Assembly: GCA_036736205.1 (NCBI GenBank)
Contig: DAINMX010000124.1
Span: 1 to 17,860, forward strand
Source: XYA12-FULL-58-9 sp001798605
Lineage (GTDB): Bacteria; Myxococcota; XYA12-FULL-58-9
Direction of reading: 5' to 3'
Length of the DNA stretch: 17,860 bases
Positions 1 to 7,935 of the stretch are shown here, piece by piece. A model generated the notes under the pieces. It was given only the letters and a program-made list of their open reading frames with translations, was not told where the DNA came from and did no database searches. The position numbers and the translations under genes were made by a program. Every line of letters begins with the position of its first letter. The first letter of the stretch is position 1.

Positions 1-1
1 C

Positions 2-613
2 GGCGAATGTGTCCACGACGATCTGTGCGTCGCCGGCGGTGCTGGGAGTTTTGAATGTGCATCAGACCCATCGAAATGTGACCCACACGCAGCCTGCACC
101 GCCGCTCCATCCCAAAGCTTTGACTGCACGTGTGGATCTGGCTGGACGGGCGACGGGCTCACTTGCGTCGAAGACCTTCCCATCTGCACCGCGACGAGCA
201 ACAATGATGAATGCACCGTCCCTGACGTATGCCGTCTAAACAGCGAGGGTGTCCGCCTTTGCCAGGCACCCGGTGCGGTTGGCGAGCGATGTGACACGAG
301 CACCGGCGATGACGACTGCCAAACATCGTTAATCTGTGACGCGAGCGTCTGCAAAATTGTTCGCATCCTCTCCAACCAAAAAACCGGAAATAGCTGCGAC
401 CAGATTTGTGACGCCCTCTCCGCAAACTCAAGGTGCCTGAGCATGGGTACCAACGTCGCCGCCGACAATGGCTGCATGTATGTGCCCGCCGGCCCGCACT
501 CGTGCTCTGAAGCCTGTGGTCTAGCTTGCTTTGTCACGATGTCTGATGCGGAATCCACGGATTGCAGTATCGCCTATTCCACAAACTGCCGGTGCGCGAC
601 GGATACGAACTGA
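2..613 (+). CDS. Cysteine-rich secreted protein with EGF-like module, C-terminal part
   Basis: The frame starting at base 2 is open from the left edge to the TGA at 611-613, giving the last 203 residues of a longer protein whose start lies outside the window. I count 26 cysteines, an even number, in these 203 residues. Residues 19-55 have the six-Cys EGF-like layout C-x6-C-x5-C-x9-C-x-C-x10-C, with the typical C-x-C-G-x-G-[WY]-x-G-D-G-x-x-C ending. Downstream Cys pairs, such as ERCDTSTGDDDC and LICDASVC, resemble the Cys-rich repeats common in secreted and surface proteins of Myxococcota. The rest is probably an extracellular or surface-anchored adhesion or recognition protein, but the N-terminal signal is not visible. 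It converges on the SIS gene with an 18-nt gap. The disulfide-forming VKOR-DsbA gene of this window could be relevant to its folding (inference). An internal ATG in another frame gives only a spurious short ORF. Confidence 0.8.
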   Translation, partial: GECVHDDLCVAGGAGSFECASDPSKCDPHAACTAAPSQSFDCTCGSGWTGDGLTCVEDLPICTATSNNDECTVPDVCRLNSEGVRLCQAPGAVGERCDTSTGDDDCQTSLICDASVCKIVRILSNQKTGNSCDQICDALSANSRCLSMGTNVAADNGCMYVPAGPHSCSEACGLACFVTMSDAESTDCSIAYSTNCRCATDTN

Positions 614-631
614 CCGGAGACGGTGTTTGTC

Positions 632-1666
632 TCAAGTCGTCTCTGTTACCTTGTGTAACCCCCGCGGATGCTCGGGATCGTAACCCTTGGCCAACGTGAG
701 GTGGTGACCAAATAGCTGTCCGGGCACAATTGCGGCGATTGGGCTCAGCCATTCCGGAAGTTGTGGGATGGGAAATCGGTAATCACCGAGAGCCAAGAGA
801 TCGGGGTCATCGGCGATGGTTAGGAGCTCGACGCGACGTTGCTGATGGAGATCTTGTAGAAATTGCCGCATTTGTGGAGACGTTGTTCCGGTGGGCAGAA
901 TCCCAATCACCACGAAACCATGATCGACGATGGCAATGGGGCCGTGTTGAAAGTCAGCACAGGAGTATGGCTCTGCCACAACGTAGGTTAGCTCTTTGAG
1001 CTTCAGGGAGAGCTCGAAAGCGGTGGCGTAGTTGAAGCCGCGGGCCAAAACCACGCACTGGTCAATTCTCTGCAGTCGCTCTGCTGCACTAGAAATCACC
1101 GACTCATGAGCCAGTGCACCGTCCACGGCTGCGGGAACGCCGTCGAGTGCCGTCCATGCGTCTGTGCGTTTGTCCAAAGCGGCAGACAGCATGGCGATGA
1201 CCATCAATTCGGCGGTGTAGGTCTTCGTCGCTGCAACGGAGAGCTCGGCACCGGCCTCAAGGTTAATGACCCATTCGGCAGCCCGCCCGAGCGGTGAATC
1301 TGGCGTATTGGTAATGGCCAAAGTTGCCGCACCCTGGCGTCGGCCTTCACTGACGACATTGACGATGTCTGGAGATTGCCCGGATTGGGAAATTCCCACG
1401 ACCAGAGCACCATCGAGCTTTGGCGGCGCGTTGTAATGGTTGAACAACGATGGTGCGGCGAGCGCAACGGGCAGTTGGTTGCGACTTCCCCATACATACT
1501 TGGCATAGCGGGCAGCGTTGTCGGAGCTGCCACGTGCCGCGATCATGACGAAGTGTACCGTTCGCCGTTGCAGCTCGGACGCGATGTGGGTGATATTGGC
1601 GCGCTGGTTTGCAAGTAGTCGCGCAAGGGTTGTTGGTTGCTCGAAGATTTCCTCACGTAAGGCCAT
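632..1666 (-). CDS. Stand-alone SIS-domain sugar-phosphate isomerase/deaminase (GlmS C-terminal-like, NagB-II type)
   Basis: This 344-residue protein has two SIS domains and corresponds to the isomerase half of glucosamine-6-phosphate synthase without the glutaminase domain. Visible motifs are the first sugar-phosphate loop (ARGSSDN, residues 44-50), GISQSGQSPD (91-100), and ELSVAATKTYT (141-151). The segment KLKELTY to FQHGP supplies Glu225 and His241, whose spacing of 16 equals Glu488-His504 of E. coli GlmS. The C-terminal PRGLHKVTETT places Lys339 at the GlmS Lys603 position. Conserved catalytic residues argue for an active cytoplasmic aldose/ketose isomerase or glucosamine-6-phosphate deaminase (NagB-II); substrate cannot be fixed from sequence. 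The frame extends to a TTG at 1687, but the ATG at 1666 gives the natural N-terminus of the family (MALREEIFEQP). It is last in the minus-strand block, 56 nt after the nucleotidase-like gene. Confidence 0.87.
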   Translation of the reverse strand: MALREEIFEQPTTLARLLANQRANITHIASELQRRTVHFVMIAARGSSDNAARYAKYVWGSRNQLPVALAAPSLFNHYNAPPKLDGALVVGISQSGQSPDIVNVVSEGRRQGAATLAITNTPDSPLGRAAEWVINLEAGAELSVAATKTYTAELMVIAMLSAALDKRTDAWTALDGVPAAVDGALAHESVISSAAERLQRIDQCVVLARGFNYATAFELSLKLKELTYVVAEPYSCADFQHGPIAIVDHGFVVIGILPTGTTSPQMRQFLQDLHQQRRVELLTIADDPDLLALGDYRFPIPQLPEWLSPIAAIVPGQLFGHHLTLAKGYDPEHPRGLHKVTETT

Positions 1667-1722
1667 GCAGCAGACCCTATCCCACAAAGCCCGACGATTC
1701 GAGGAGCGGCGTAGGGTTTGTG

Positions 1723-4107
1723 TCAGAACGATTGCAGAGAGGTTGAGCCGCGCAGGCTGAGGCCGAAGGTCAGTTGTGACAGGAGGGCAAGCTCCTTGTG
1801 CTCCTTGCTGAAGAAAAAGAGATCATGGGTAATGTTGAAGAACAGTCGACCGACCAACGAGACATAAAGTCGATTGACCCATGCACCCTTGAGTGTGTCC
1901 GAGATGCCCCAGTCGCCGTAGAATGCAGTTAGGACGGACTCCATTTCCAGTGGGCTGTCCCCTACGCTGAAGAGCCTCTTCTTCTTGAGCTCGTAGCCGA
2001 AATCGATACCCAGGACGGGCTCGGCTTGCGGATCGAACAACTCATTGCGAATACCGGCAGCGATTTTCGCCTCCAGTTCCGGACGAAATGGGAAGCGGAC
2101 ACCCAAGGTGCCGGTTAGCTCCAAGTGGTGGTAGTCCCGCTCTTCTGGTTGGGTCATCTCTGTTTCGCCCTTGGTGCCAAGGTAGGGGATTGGAACCCAC
2201 CATCCTGAGTCGACGGTTCGCAGAGCGTTGAGTTTGTAGATCAGCTCGAGGGTGTCCAGATCATCGATCTCGGTGAAGTCCGTTTCCTCGGTGCGGCCCT
2301 TGGCGTATTTGATCCGACCATCGACTGAGATTTCGTGGAGGCTGGAACTCGCGGTTGCTGTTCCTCGGGCCTCACCGCGAAGAGAGAAGAACTTCTCCCG
2401 CTCGAGCTGACTCTCTTCGTACTTGGGTCGGTTTCTGGCCTGTGTGTCGGATAGGTTGAAATCGAGATCGCCTTGGAATCGCCACCGCAGCTCTCGCGCG
2501 AGATCTGGGAAGTTGGTGTGGATGTCGATGGGAACCGCAGTGTCTCCATTGAATTTCTCACTGCCCAGAAAGTCGCGGGCGAGGTCGCAAACGGTGCGGC
2601 CTTCGTTGGTACCGTCCAGCAGGAAAGGCTGAACTCTCTGTTGTTTGTCTGCGAGAAAGCTCCAAGGACCTTTGGCCAAGTATTCGACCGTTGCGGCTGA
2701 AACTTCATCGTCGGCCGCAATGGTTCGGCCGTTGACCAAGATCGATGAACCACATTCGATGCCCCGCGCGAGAACATCGTTGCGAGCGAGGGGGGCCCCC
2801 GGCGTGGGCAACGACGCGCAGAGCGCCTTGAGCTCTGAGCCTTTGACGGTGAAGGTGTAGGGGAAATTACGGTGTGGGACTGCGGCAAAGAAGGCGTGAC
2901 GGGTCAATGAGCCCGTGATCGGGAAGATCGAATTGCTGTCGATCATCACCCGGGGAATGAAGACGAGCTCACTTTGGGTGTTGAGGCGCAGAACCTCCAT
3001 CAGGTACTGCGCCAGGTCATCGGCATCCATGGGTTCGGCGAGTACGCCGTTGCCAATCGGTTTGTCCCATTTCTGGTGGTAGGACGCGTGCAACGCAGTC
3101 AGGTCTGCGAGGACGGCGGCCTCCGGTGGTTGTGCGCTTGCGTTGATTATCTGATTGCCAACATCGGTAACTCGCCAAGCACCCTTCTCAGCTTCTAGGG
3201 TGATTTCGACGCGCCGAAGATCGAGGCTCTCGGTCGGCGAGGTGATGACCCACGCGCCCGCGCCGGCGAAACGGATTTCGCTAACGGTGCGTTTGCCCCC
3301 GTTGTCGTATGCCTTGGCAATGACCACGGAGTTGTCCGGCAGAACGCGGGCGAGATCGATAGCCCTGGTAGGAGAGGTTGTCTCAGTGTCGAGTCGAGAG
3401 ACGACGACAATGAGGTCAGCCCCACTTGCGATGGCAGCATTGGCAACTGCGCGGGCGCGCTCGAGCGGATCGACGACGACGACGCCCGACAAATTGGACG
3501 CTGGAACGAGTGCCGCCAAGTCGGTGTATATGACAGAGAAGATGGCGATGCGCAGTCCGTTGCGTTCGACGAGGGAAAACGGTGTCTTGTTGCGTTGCAG
3601 CAGAGAACACAGTGCACTCGCCGCACCTTCGTTGTCCTGGCAGTCGAGGTTGGCCGCAGAGACGAGAAGGCCTGCGTCCGACGTGGCTTCCAGAAACAGG
3701 TGCAGACGTTGGGGAATGGAAAGAAAATCCTCGGCGCTGAGCGCCACGTAGTCATAACCGAGACGTCGCAACCAAGCTGCGATTTGCTGCGCACCTGACC
3801 GTCCAAGTGACAGGGCAAAACGCGCAGAAGCGTGTGGCCGAATCGTATCGCCGACCGCGACCACGACGGGATCGGAGGTTCCGGCCCGGCGGGACTCCAG
3901 GCGGAGCGCATCGACGCCGGCGATCAGGTTCGCGAAGGACGGCGTGGTTGACGGTGTTCCTTCTATGAGATGGAAACGGCCACGCAGGGGCGCCGTGAGC
4001 ACCAGAGTCACCTTGGTCTGCTCGATGGTGGGGGCGGTGGGCTGAGCGTCCTGTTCGCCTGCCGGCAGGGAAATGACCGCGGCGACTAAGAGTGTGCAAA
4101 TGGCCAT
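1723..4107 (-). CDS. Exported 5'-nucleotidase-like protein with degenerate metal site and barrel-like C-terminus
   Basis: This is a 794-residue exported protein. Residues 33-300 follow the metallophosphoesterase layout of UshA-type 5'-nucleotidases, but the metal ligands are gone. The opening strand reads TLVLTAPLRGRFH where the family has a His/Asp-bearing TNDxHG, VAVGDTIR keeps only the GD, and ALSAEDF replaces GNHEF. Residues 355-480 resemble the 5_nucleotid_C domain (SELVFIPRVMIDSN, GSLTRHAFFAAVPHRNFPYT, VKGSELKALC). Residues 540-794 are alternating polar/hydrophobic strands ending in Phe, as in outer-membrane barrels. The likely location is outer membrane or periplasm; enzymatic activity is doubtful. 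Start: the ATG at 4107 leaves a hydrophobic leader with no positive n-region, yet the same frame continues upstream to a TAA with an Arg-Lys pair just before the hydrophobic run and no ATG/GTG/TTG. A non-standard start near 4128-4140 is therefore possible. The gene lies 56 nt after the methyltransferase-like membrane protein. Confidence 0.72.
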   Translation of the reverse strand: MAICTLLVAAVISLPAGEQDAQPTAPTIEQTKVTLVLTAPLRGRFHLIEGTPSTTPSFANLIAGVDALRLESRRAGTSDPVVVAVGDTIRPHASARFALSLGRSGAQQIAAWLRRLGYDYVALSAEDFLSIPQRLHLFLEATSDAGLLVSAANLDCQDNEGAASALCSLLQRNKTPFSLVERNGLRIAIFSVIYTDLAALVPASNLSGVVVVDPLERARAVANAAIASGADLIVVVSRLDTETTSPTRAIDLARVLPDNSVVIAKAYDNGGKRTVSEIRFAGAGAWVITSPTESLDLRRVEITLEAEKGAWRVTDVGNQIINASAQPPEAAVLADLTALHASYHQKWDKPIGNGVLAEPMDADDLAQYLMEVLRLNTQSELVFIPRVMIDSNSIFPITGSLTRHAFFAAVPHRNFPYTFTVKGSELKALCASLPTPGAPLARNDVLARGIECGSSILVNGRTIAADDEVSAATVEYLAKGPWSFLADKQQRVQPFLLDGTNEGRTVCDLARDFLGSEKFNGDTAVPIDIHTNFPDLARELRWRFQGDLDFNLSDTQARNRPKYEESQLEREKFFSLRGEARGTATASSSLHEISVDGRIKYAKGRTEETDFTEIDDLDTLELIYKLNALRTVDSGWWVPIPYLGTKGETEMTQPEERDYHHLELTGTLGVRFPFRPELEAKIAAGIRNELFDPQAEPVLGIDFGYELKKKRLFSVGDSPLEMESVLTAFYGDWGISDTLKGAWVNRLYVSLVGRLFFNITHDLFFFSKEHKELALLSQLTFGLSLRGSTSLQSF

Positions 4108-4163
4108 GACGGCTGTCGTATAGCCCAGTCCTTTGCGTATGGCACGGTGGAATGGGCCTTATG

Positions 4164-6530
4164 TCACTCTTTGACTGACGCAGAGACCATGCTTGAACCC
4201 AGGCCTCTTCCGCTCAATGCGGCTACCCCGTAAATGGCGGCGGCGAGGCATGCTGCGGCGGCGAAACCGATCGAGGAGCCGAGCACCAAGGCGGCGATGC
4301 TTCCGCCCACGGCGAGCAAGCCGTTGAGCGCCCATGCCCAGGCGACGAGATCGCTACGCTCCAGACGGCTGAGCCCCGCCGAGAATGGTGCCCCCATGAG
4401 AAAGCCAGCGGGAGCAACTGTGATGACCACCACCCCGACTCGCGCGGCAAAAGGCAGAGATGCGGCAACATCAGCGATCGTCGGTACGACGGCAGCCACA
4501 ACCAAGGCGACCGTCGCCGCGCCGATGCAAGCTCGAGCGGGGGACCATTGCAATCGACCTGCGAGAACGATGCTGCCGGCACCACTTGCACTGAGCAGAG
4601 TTGCCAACACCGCGAGCATTGACCAAGCTGGCTCCCCAACGATGCGGGTCATGGCCTGGATGAGCACCACCTCGACCGTGATGAAGGCAAAGCCGAGAGC
4701 TGCAAAATATGTGGCCACTGAGAATCGGGCGTGCCTGTCCACACCACTTTTGCGCAGCACCCGTGATGGCGGCAACACAAACAGAAACGCGAGAAGGCTG
4801 GCCTCGAGCAAAAGGATGAGGATCGCCACTTGGCCAACGGGTAGCTCTTCGAGTCGTTGCCTCGATTGCACGCCGGAATCGAGAACGCCAGCAACGTCCG
4901 CAAAGCCTATGTCGGTCCACGGACGCGGGAGGTTGAAGAAAGGTCGATTGTCGGTGGTCGGGTTCAACGTGGCCGGTGTGTACGGCAAGGGTGTAGCTTG
5001 GGCCGTAGCGAGTTTCTGTGGATCCGGCCAGGACAGGGCCGCATCGAAGAATTCTTGGGCATCGCCATCGCCACCGGGGAGATAAACGACTCTGCCAGGG
5101 GTTGCGGCTCGGAGCTTCTGCAATTGTTCCTCGCTCAAGGGTTGTCGAGACACGACGACGGCGGCGAGAAAATCTGGTTGCGCGCGGGTTTGCGTGAGGA
5201 TGGCGACGTGGGCATGCAGGTCAGACTCGTGCGGCCAGGCGGCGGCCATCGTGGCGCACAGTCGCCCCAATTGTTGCTCAGGACGGCTCATCACCAGTAC
5301 GCCCTGGTCCGAGAGTCGCGCCAAAAGGAGCTCGAGGGCCTCGGTGGTCAGGAGATAACTCTCCGCTAGACTCATGGCACCGGTGCTGCTGGCCGCGTTG
5401 GAGATGGTGTGAAAGGCGGCGATGACATCGAAGCGTTCCTCGTGGGCCGCGAGGTAGGAGCGAGCTTCAGCTGTGACCAGCTCCACGCCGGGTCGGTGGA
5501 AGAGTCCGCCGAGAACAGGATCAAGTTTGCCTCGGACAAGGTCGTTGATGGCGCTGTCGATCTCGATCGCCAGCACTCGCTCAGAGCCGGCACCAAGGGC
5601 AGCGGCAACCTCGACGCCACCTCCGGACCCAATGACCAGCGTGGATCTCCCAGCGGTCACCAGATAGGGGAGCGCGCGCAAACCCTCGGGGGGAGGCAAT
5701 GGTGCGTTGCGACGGACCCGAGGGACGTGTGTCATTGCCGTGCCGCCATCGATGATAATGATGGGTTCGAGATTGCGACCCGGCTCGATGACGTCGATGG
5801 TGGAGGAGAGCGTCCATTTCGAGCCACGCGGCAACCGACGCGCGAGCTCTGTTCCGAGTAACTTGTTTGGGGTGATTCTAAGCGGCACAATTCGTTCGAC
5901 CTCAGCGGCCGCTGCGAGCAGCCCGGCAGCGGTGAGAGCAAGGGCCACTCTTTGTCCTAACGTACCGCGTGCCAAGACCAAAGCTGCCACGGCACCCGTG
6001 GCTCCAGCAAACACGAGGGTGCCTGGACCGCCGAGAGTTGGCAGGCAAATGACGAAGACGATGACACCCACGGTGGCACCGACGAGATCGGCAAAATAGA
6101 GGAGTGGTGAGGCTTGCGGCCACGCCGCGAATGTCCGCGCTACAAAAAGTCCAGCGAACATGAAGGGTACACTTATCAGGATGAGTAACAGCGGTAACCA
6201 CAGCAGTTGACTGAGATCGTGAGCGAGGTTCATCGGCTCGACGGGAAGGATATTCCACAAGGGGTAGCCACCCACCGTGGAGAGGCAGAACCCTAGAGCA
6301 GCAACGGTCTGCGTGGTTCCAAGGGGTAGCTTACGCAAACGGAAAGAAAGACTGACGATGACGGCTGCTCCGCCGAAACCGAGCATAGCGGTGGACAGGG
6401 CCATGTAGGCAAACGGGTACCACAGGGCGACGGATAACAGTCGTATCAACGTGACTTCGAGCAGGAGTGTGCCTCCTGTCACGAGGCCGAGGGCGAGAAG
6501 GACGCGCTTGTCTGGCGAAGGTGATTGCAT
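4164..6530 (-). CDS. Polytopic membrane protein with central spermidine-synthase-like methyltransferase domain
   Basis: The 788 residues fall into three parts. Residues 10-210 contain about seven hydrophobic segments. Residues 235-480 form a Rossmann-type spermine/spermidine synthase-like domain with motif I VIGSGGGVEVAA (299-310), acidic AIEID (321-325), the AEARSYL loop (354-360) and the signature LAESYLLTTEAL (388-399). Residues 565-780 contain a second set of membrane helices including LMGAPFSAGL. TDNRPFF (526-532) is another mark of this membrane-bound family. Members are widespread in environmental bacteria and usually annotated as fused MFS/spermidine synthase; their substrate is generally unknown. 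Polyamine synthesis here is not supported, because no S-adenosylmethionine decarboxylase or other polyamine gene is in view. The ATG at 6530 begins a short polar N-terminus before the first helix, and the ribosome site is weak. The gene sits 85 nt after the VKOR gene in the same direction. Confidence 0.82.
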   Translation of the reverse strand: MQSPSPDKRVLLALGLVTGGTLLLEVTLIRLLSVALWYPFAYMALSTAMLGFGGAAVIVSLSFRLRKLPLGTTQTVAALGFCLSTVGGYPLWNILPVEPMNLAHDLSQLLWLPLLLILISVPFMFAGLFVARTFAAWPQASPLLYFADLVGATVGVIVFVICLPTLGGPGTLVFAGATGAVAALVLARGTLGQRVALALTAAGLLAAAAEVERIVPLRITPNKLLGTELARRLPRGSKWTLSSTIDVIEPGRNLEPIIIIDGGTAMTHVPRVRRNAPLPPPEGLRALPYLVTAGRSTLVIGSGGGVEVAAALGAGSERVLAIEIDSAINDLVRGKLDPVLGGLFHRPGVELVTAEARSYLAAHEERFDVIAAFHTISNAASSTGAMSLAESYLLTTEALELLLARLSDQGVLVMSRPEQQLGRLCATMAAAWPHESDLHAHVAILTQTRAQPDFLAAVVVSRQPLSEEQLQKLRAATPGRVVYLPGGDGDAQEFFDAALSWPDPQKLATAQATPLPYTPATLNPTTDNRPFFNLPRPWTDIGFADVAGVLDSGVQSRQRLEELPVGQVAILILLLEASLLAFLFVLPPSRVLRKSGVDRHARFSVATYFAALGFAFITVEVVLIQAMTRIVGEPAWSMLAVLATLLSASGAGSIVLAGRLQWSPARACIGAATVALVVAAVVPTIADVAASLPFAARVGVVVITVAPAGFLMGAPFSAGLSRLERSDLVAWAWALNGLLAVGGSIAALVLGSSIGFAAAACLAAAIYGVAALSGRGLGSSMVSASVKE

Positions 6531-6615
6531 GAGAGCAAAAAGCTACCACACCACGGTGGACTGCTCCCAATGATGTGTTGGCCAGAGAAGGTGCCGTTGC
6601 CAGCCGAAAAGAACG

Positions 6616-7794
6616 CTACTCCTGCAGACCCAATGCCTCGATGAGGACCTCAGGCGGAATGCGCCCAGGGTAGATCTCGTGGCCAATCAAAAAAGTGGGT
6701 GTACCGCGAACATGGTGGTCGCGTCCCATGGCGACGTTATGGGCGATAGCACGGGTGGTCGCAACGCTGTTGGTACAATTGGCGAGGGAGTCCCGTCGCA
6801 GTCCGGCCGCCTCCGCAAGCTCATTGACAGTGATGGGGTCGCGTCGCCGGCCGTGTGTGAACAGATAGTCATTGGCGTCCCAGAATCGACCTTGCTCTTG
6901 GGCACAGTGGGCAAATCTTGCGTACTCACAGGCATTGGGGTGCACAACGCGGTCCAGCTCCGGATTGCAGGAAGCGTCGAGGGGATAGTGGACGTGGACA
7001 AGCCTTACGGCGTCTGGCATCTCCTCAATGAGTTTGCGCAGCTCCTCGTGTCCACGTTGACAATGGGGGCATTGATAGTCGCTGAACTCGGTGATCGTGA
7101 GCTTCGGTTTGACGGCACCAATCCACGGATGGCCGGCCTCGTTGTCACCTACCGGTACGTTGGCAGATCGTGGTGGTTGTTGAATGTCCCAGTATCGGGG
7201 GGTTAATGCCCAGAGGATGAGCAACACCGCGAGGGCACCCGTGGAGAAGGCAACAAACGGCGCTGGGTGGTAGCGGACAGCATCAATCTCGGCGCGCACC
7301 GCTGCTACAACCGACAAATGGCAGCGTCGCAGCGCTCTAAAGGAGAGAAACAGCAAGGTGAGACTCGTAAGCCAAGTGCCGGCGCAAACGATACAAAGGG
7401 AGGCGAGAAACGCGAAGGAGACAAAACCAAACCAAACCGCCAACAATGAGCAAAACGCACTGATCACAAACAACAAACCGAAGGGCCAACTCGGCGTGCG
7501 GCGGCGTGACTGGAGACCCCAAATGGCGAGGCACGCCATGAGCAGGTAACCGAATGCGCCCCAGGCAGCGGTGGGTAAACCGAAATTTGTAGACCACTCG
7601 CTGAGCGCTTCGGTCTCGCAGTTAACGAACTCATTGATGGCACAATAAGATTGGTAGTTGGGGTCGTTGTGGACTTTGACGTGCAGGCGCAACAGGTCGA
7701 GACTCAGACAAAGGCCGATGGTGCAAGCCACCAAAAAGGCAATTCGCCACCCGCGCGCAGGGGCTTCTTCGGCATTTGTCGGTGCAGATTCCAC
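6616..7794 (-). CDS. VKOR-DsbA fusion, disulfide-bond-forming membrane oxidoreductase
   Basis: This 392-residue fusion joins an integral-membrane vitamin K epoxide reductase homologue to a periplasmic DsbA-like thioredoxin fold. VKOR part (17-155): helices around 17-37, 75-95, 105-130 and 130-152, the loop cysteines C51 and C59 (SYCAINEFVNCE) and the quinone-side active site CIVC (134-137). A further helix (180-198) leads into the thioredoxin part (225-392) with active site CPHC (242-245) and the cis-Pro loop GTPTF (Pro366). In bacteria such fusions replace DsbB plus DsbA: quinone reoxidises VKOR, which reoxidises the thioredoxin domain, which oxidises exported cysteines. Extra Cys pairs at 276/289 and 297/340 may be structural. 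The start is GTG, supported by AAGGAG 7 nt upstream. It is first in the minus-strand block. A plausible client is the Cys-rich protein at the left edge (inference). Confidence 0.92.
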   Translation of the reverse strand: MESAPTNAEEAPARGWRIAFLVACTIGLCLSLDLLRLHVKVHNDPNYQSYCAINEFVNCETEALSEWSTNFGLPTAAWGAFGYLLMACLAIWGLQSRRRTPSWPFGLLFVISAFCSLLAVWFGFVSFAFLASLCIVCAGTWLTSLTLLFLSFRALRRCHLSVVAAVRAEIDAVRYHPAPFVAFSTGALAVLLILWALTPRYWDIQQPPRSANVPVGDNEAGHPWIGAVKPKLTITEFSDYQCPHCQRGHEELRKLIEEMPDAVRLVHVHYPLDASCNPELDRVVHPNACEYARFAHCAQEQGRFWDANDYLFTHGRRRDPITVNELAEAAGLRRDSLANCTNSVATTRAIAHNVAMGRDHHVRGTPTFLIGHEIYPGRIPPEVLIEALGLQE

Positions 7795-7935
7795 GACACC
7801 ACTCCTTCGCTCAATTGTTCATTTTTGGCCCAAGTTGGGGTTGGGCACAAGTAAGCCGTGGGTCATGTTAGGCGGATCCCAGGGAAGCAGAAAAGGCTCT
7901 TGACCTTGCCTGCCCGAGGCGTGAACCTGGCCCTC
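7795..7935. promoter_or_regulatory. Divergent promoter region with a GCCCAA/TTGGGC inverted repeat
   Basis: This 141-nt stretch separates the divergent VKOR and cNMP-domain genes and must hold both promoters. At 7828-7846 lies a 6-bp inverted repeat, GCCCAA and TTGGGC with 7 nt between, which could be an operator. On the minus strand TTGTGC followed 18 nt later by AAAAAT is a weak sigma70-like pair. On the plus strand TTGGGC, 17 nt, CATGTT is weaker still. No element is convincing alone; the placement between divergent starts is the main argument. Confidence 0.35.
7802..7807 (-). promoter_or_regulatory. Ribosome binding site fixing the GTG start of the VKOR-DsbA gene
   Basis: On the minus strand the bases read AAGGAG, 7 nt before the GTG at 7794. 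No ATG in the same frame is close by, so this strong Shine-Dalgarno match decides the GTG start. Confidence 0.75.

Noticed and set aside
613..630. Terminator between the convergent Cys-rich and SIS genes
   Set aside because: ACCG-GAGA-CGGT makes only a 4-bp stem, and the following T-rich stretch is broken by G, so it is too weak to call.
4234..5085. 283-residue plus-strand ORF opposite the methyltransferase-like membrane gene
   Set aside because: Ala/Arg/Thr-rich with no domain or ribosome site. It is the antisense shadow of a GC-rich membrane gene with clear family motifs.
7858..7935. GTG start 78 nt upstream for the cNMP-domain protein
   Set aside because: The extra 26 residues are basic and unlike the TPR family start, and would occupy most of the divergent promoter region.
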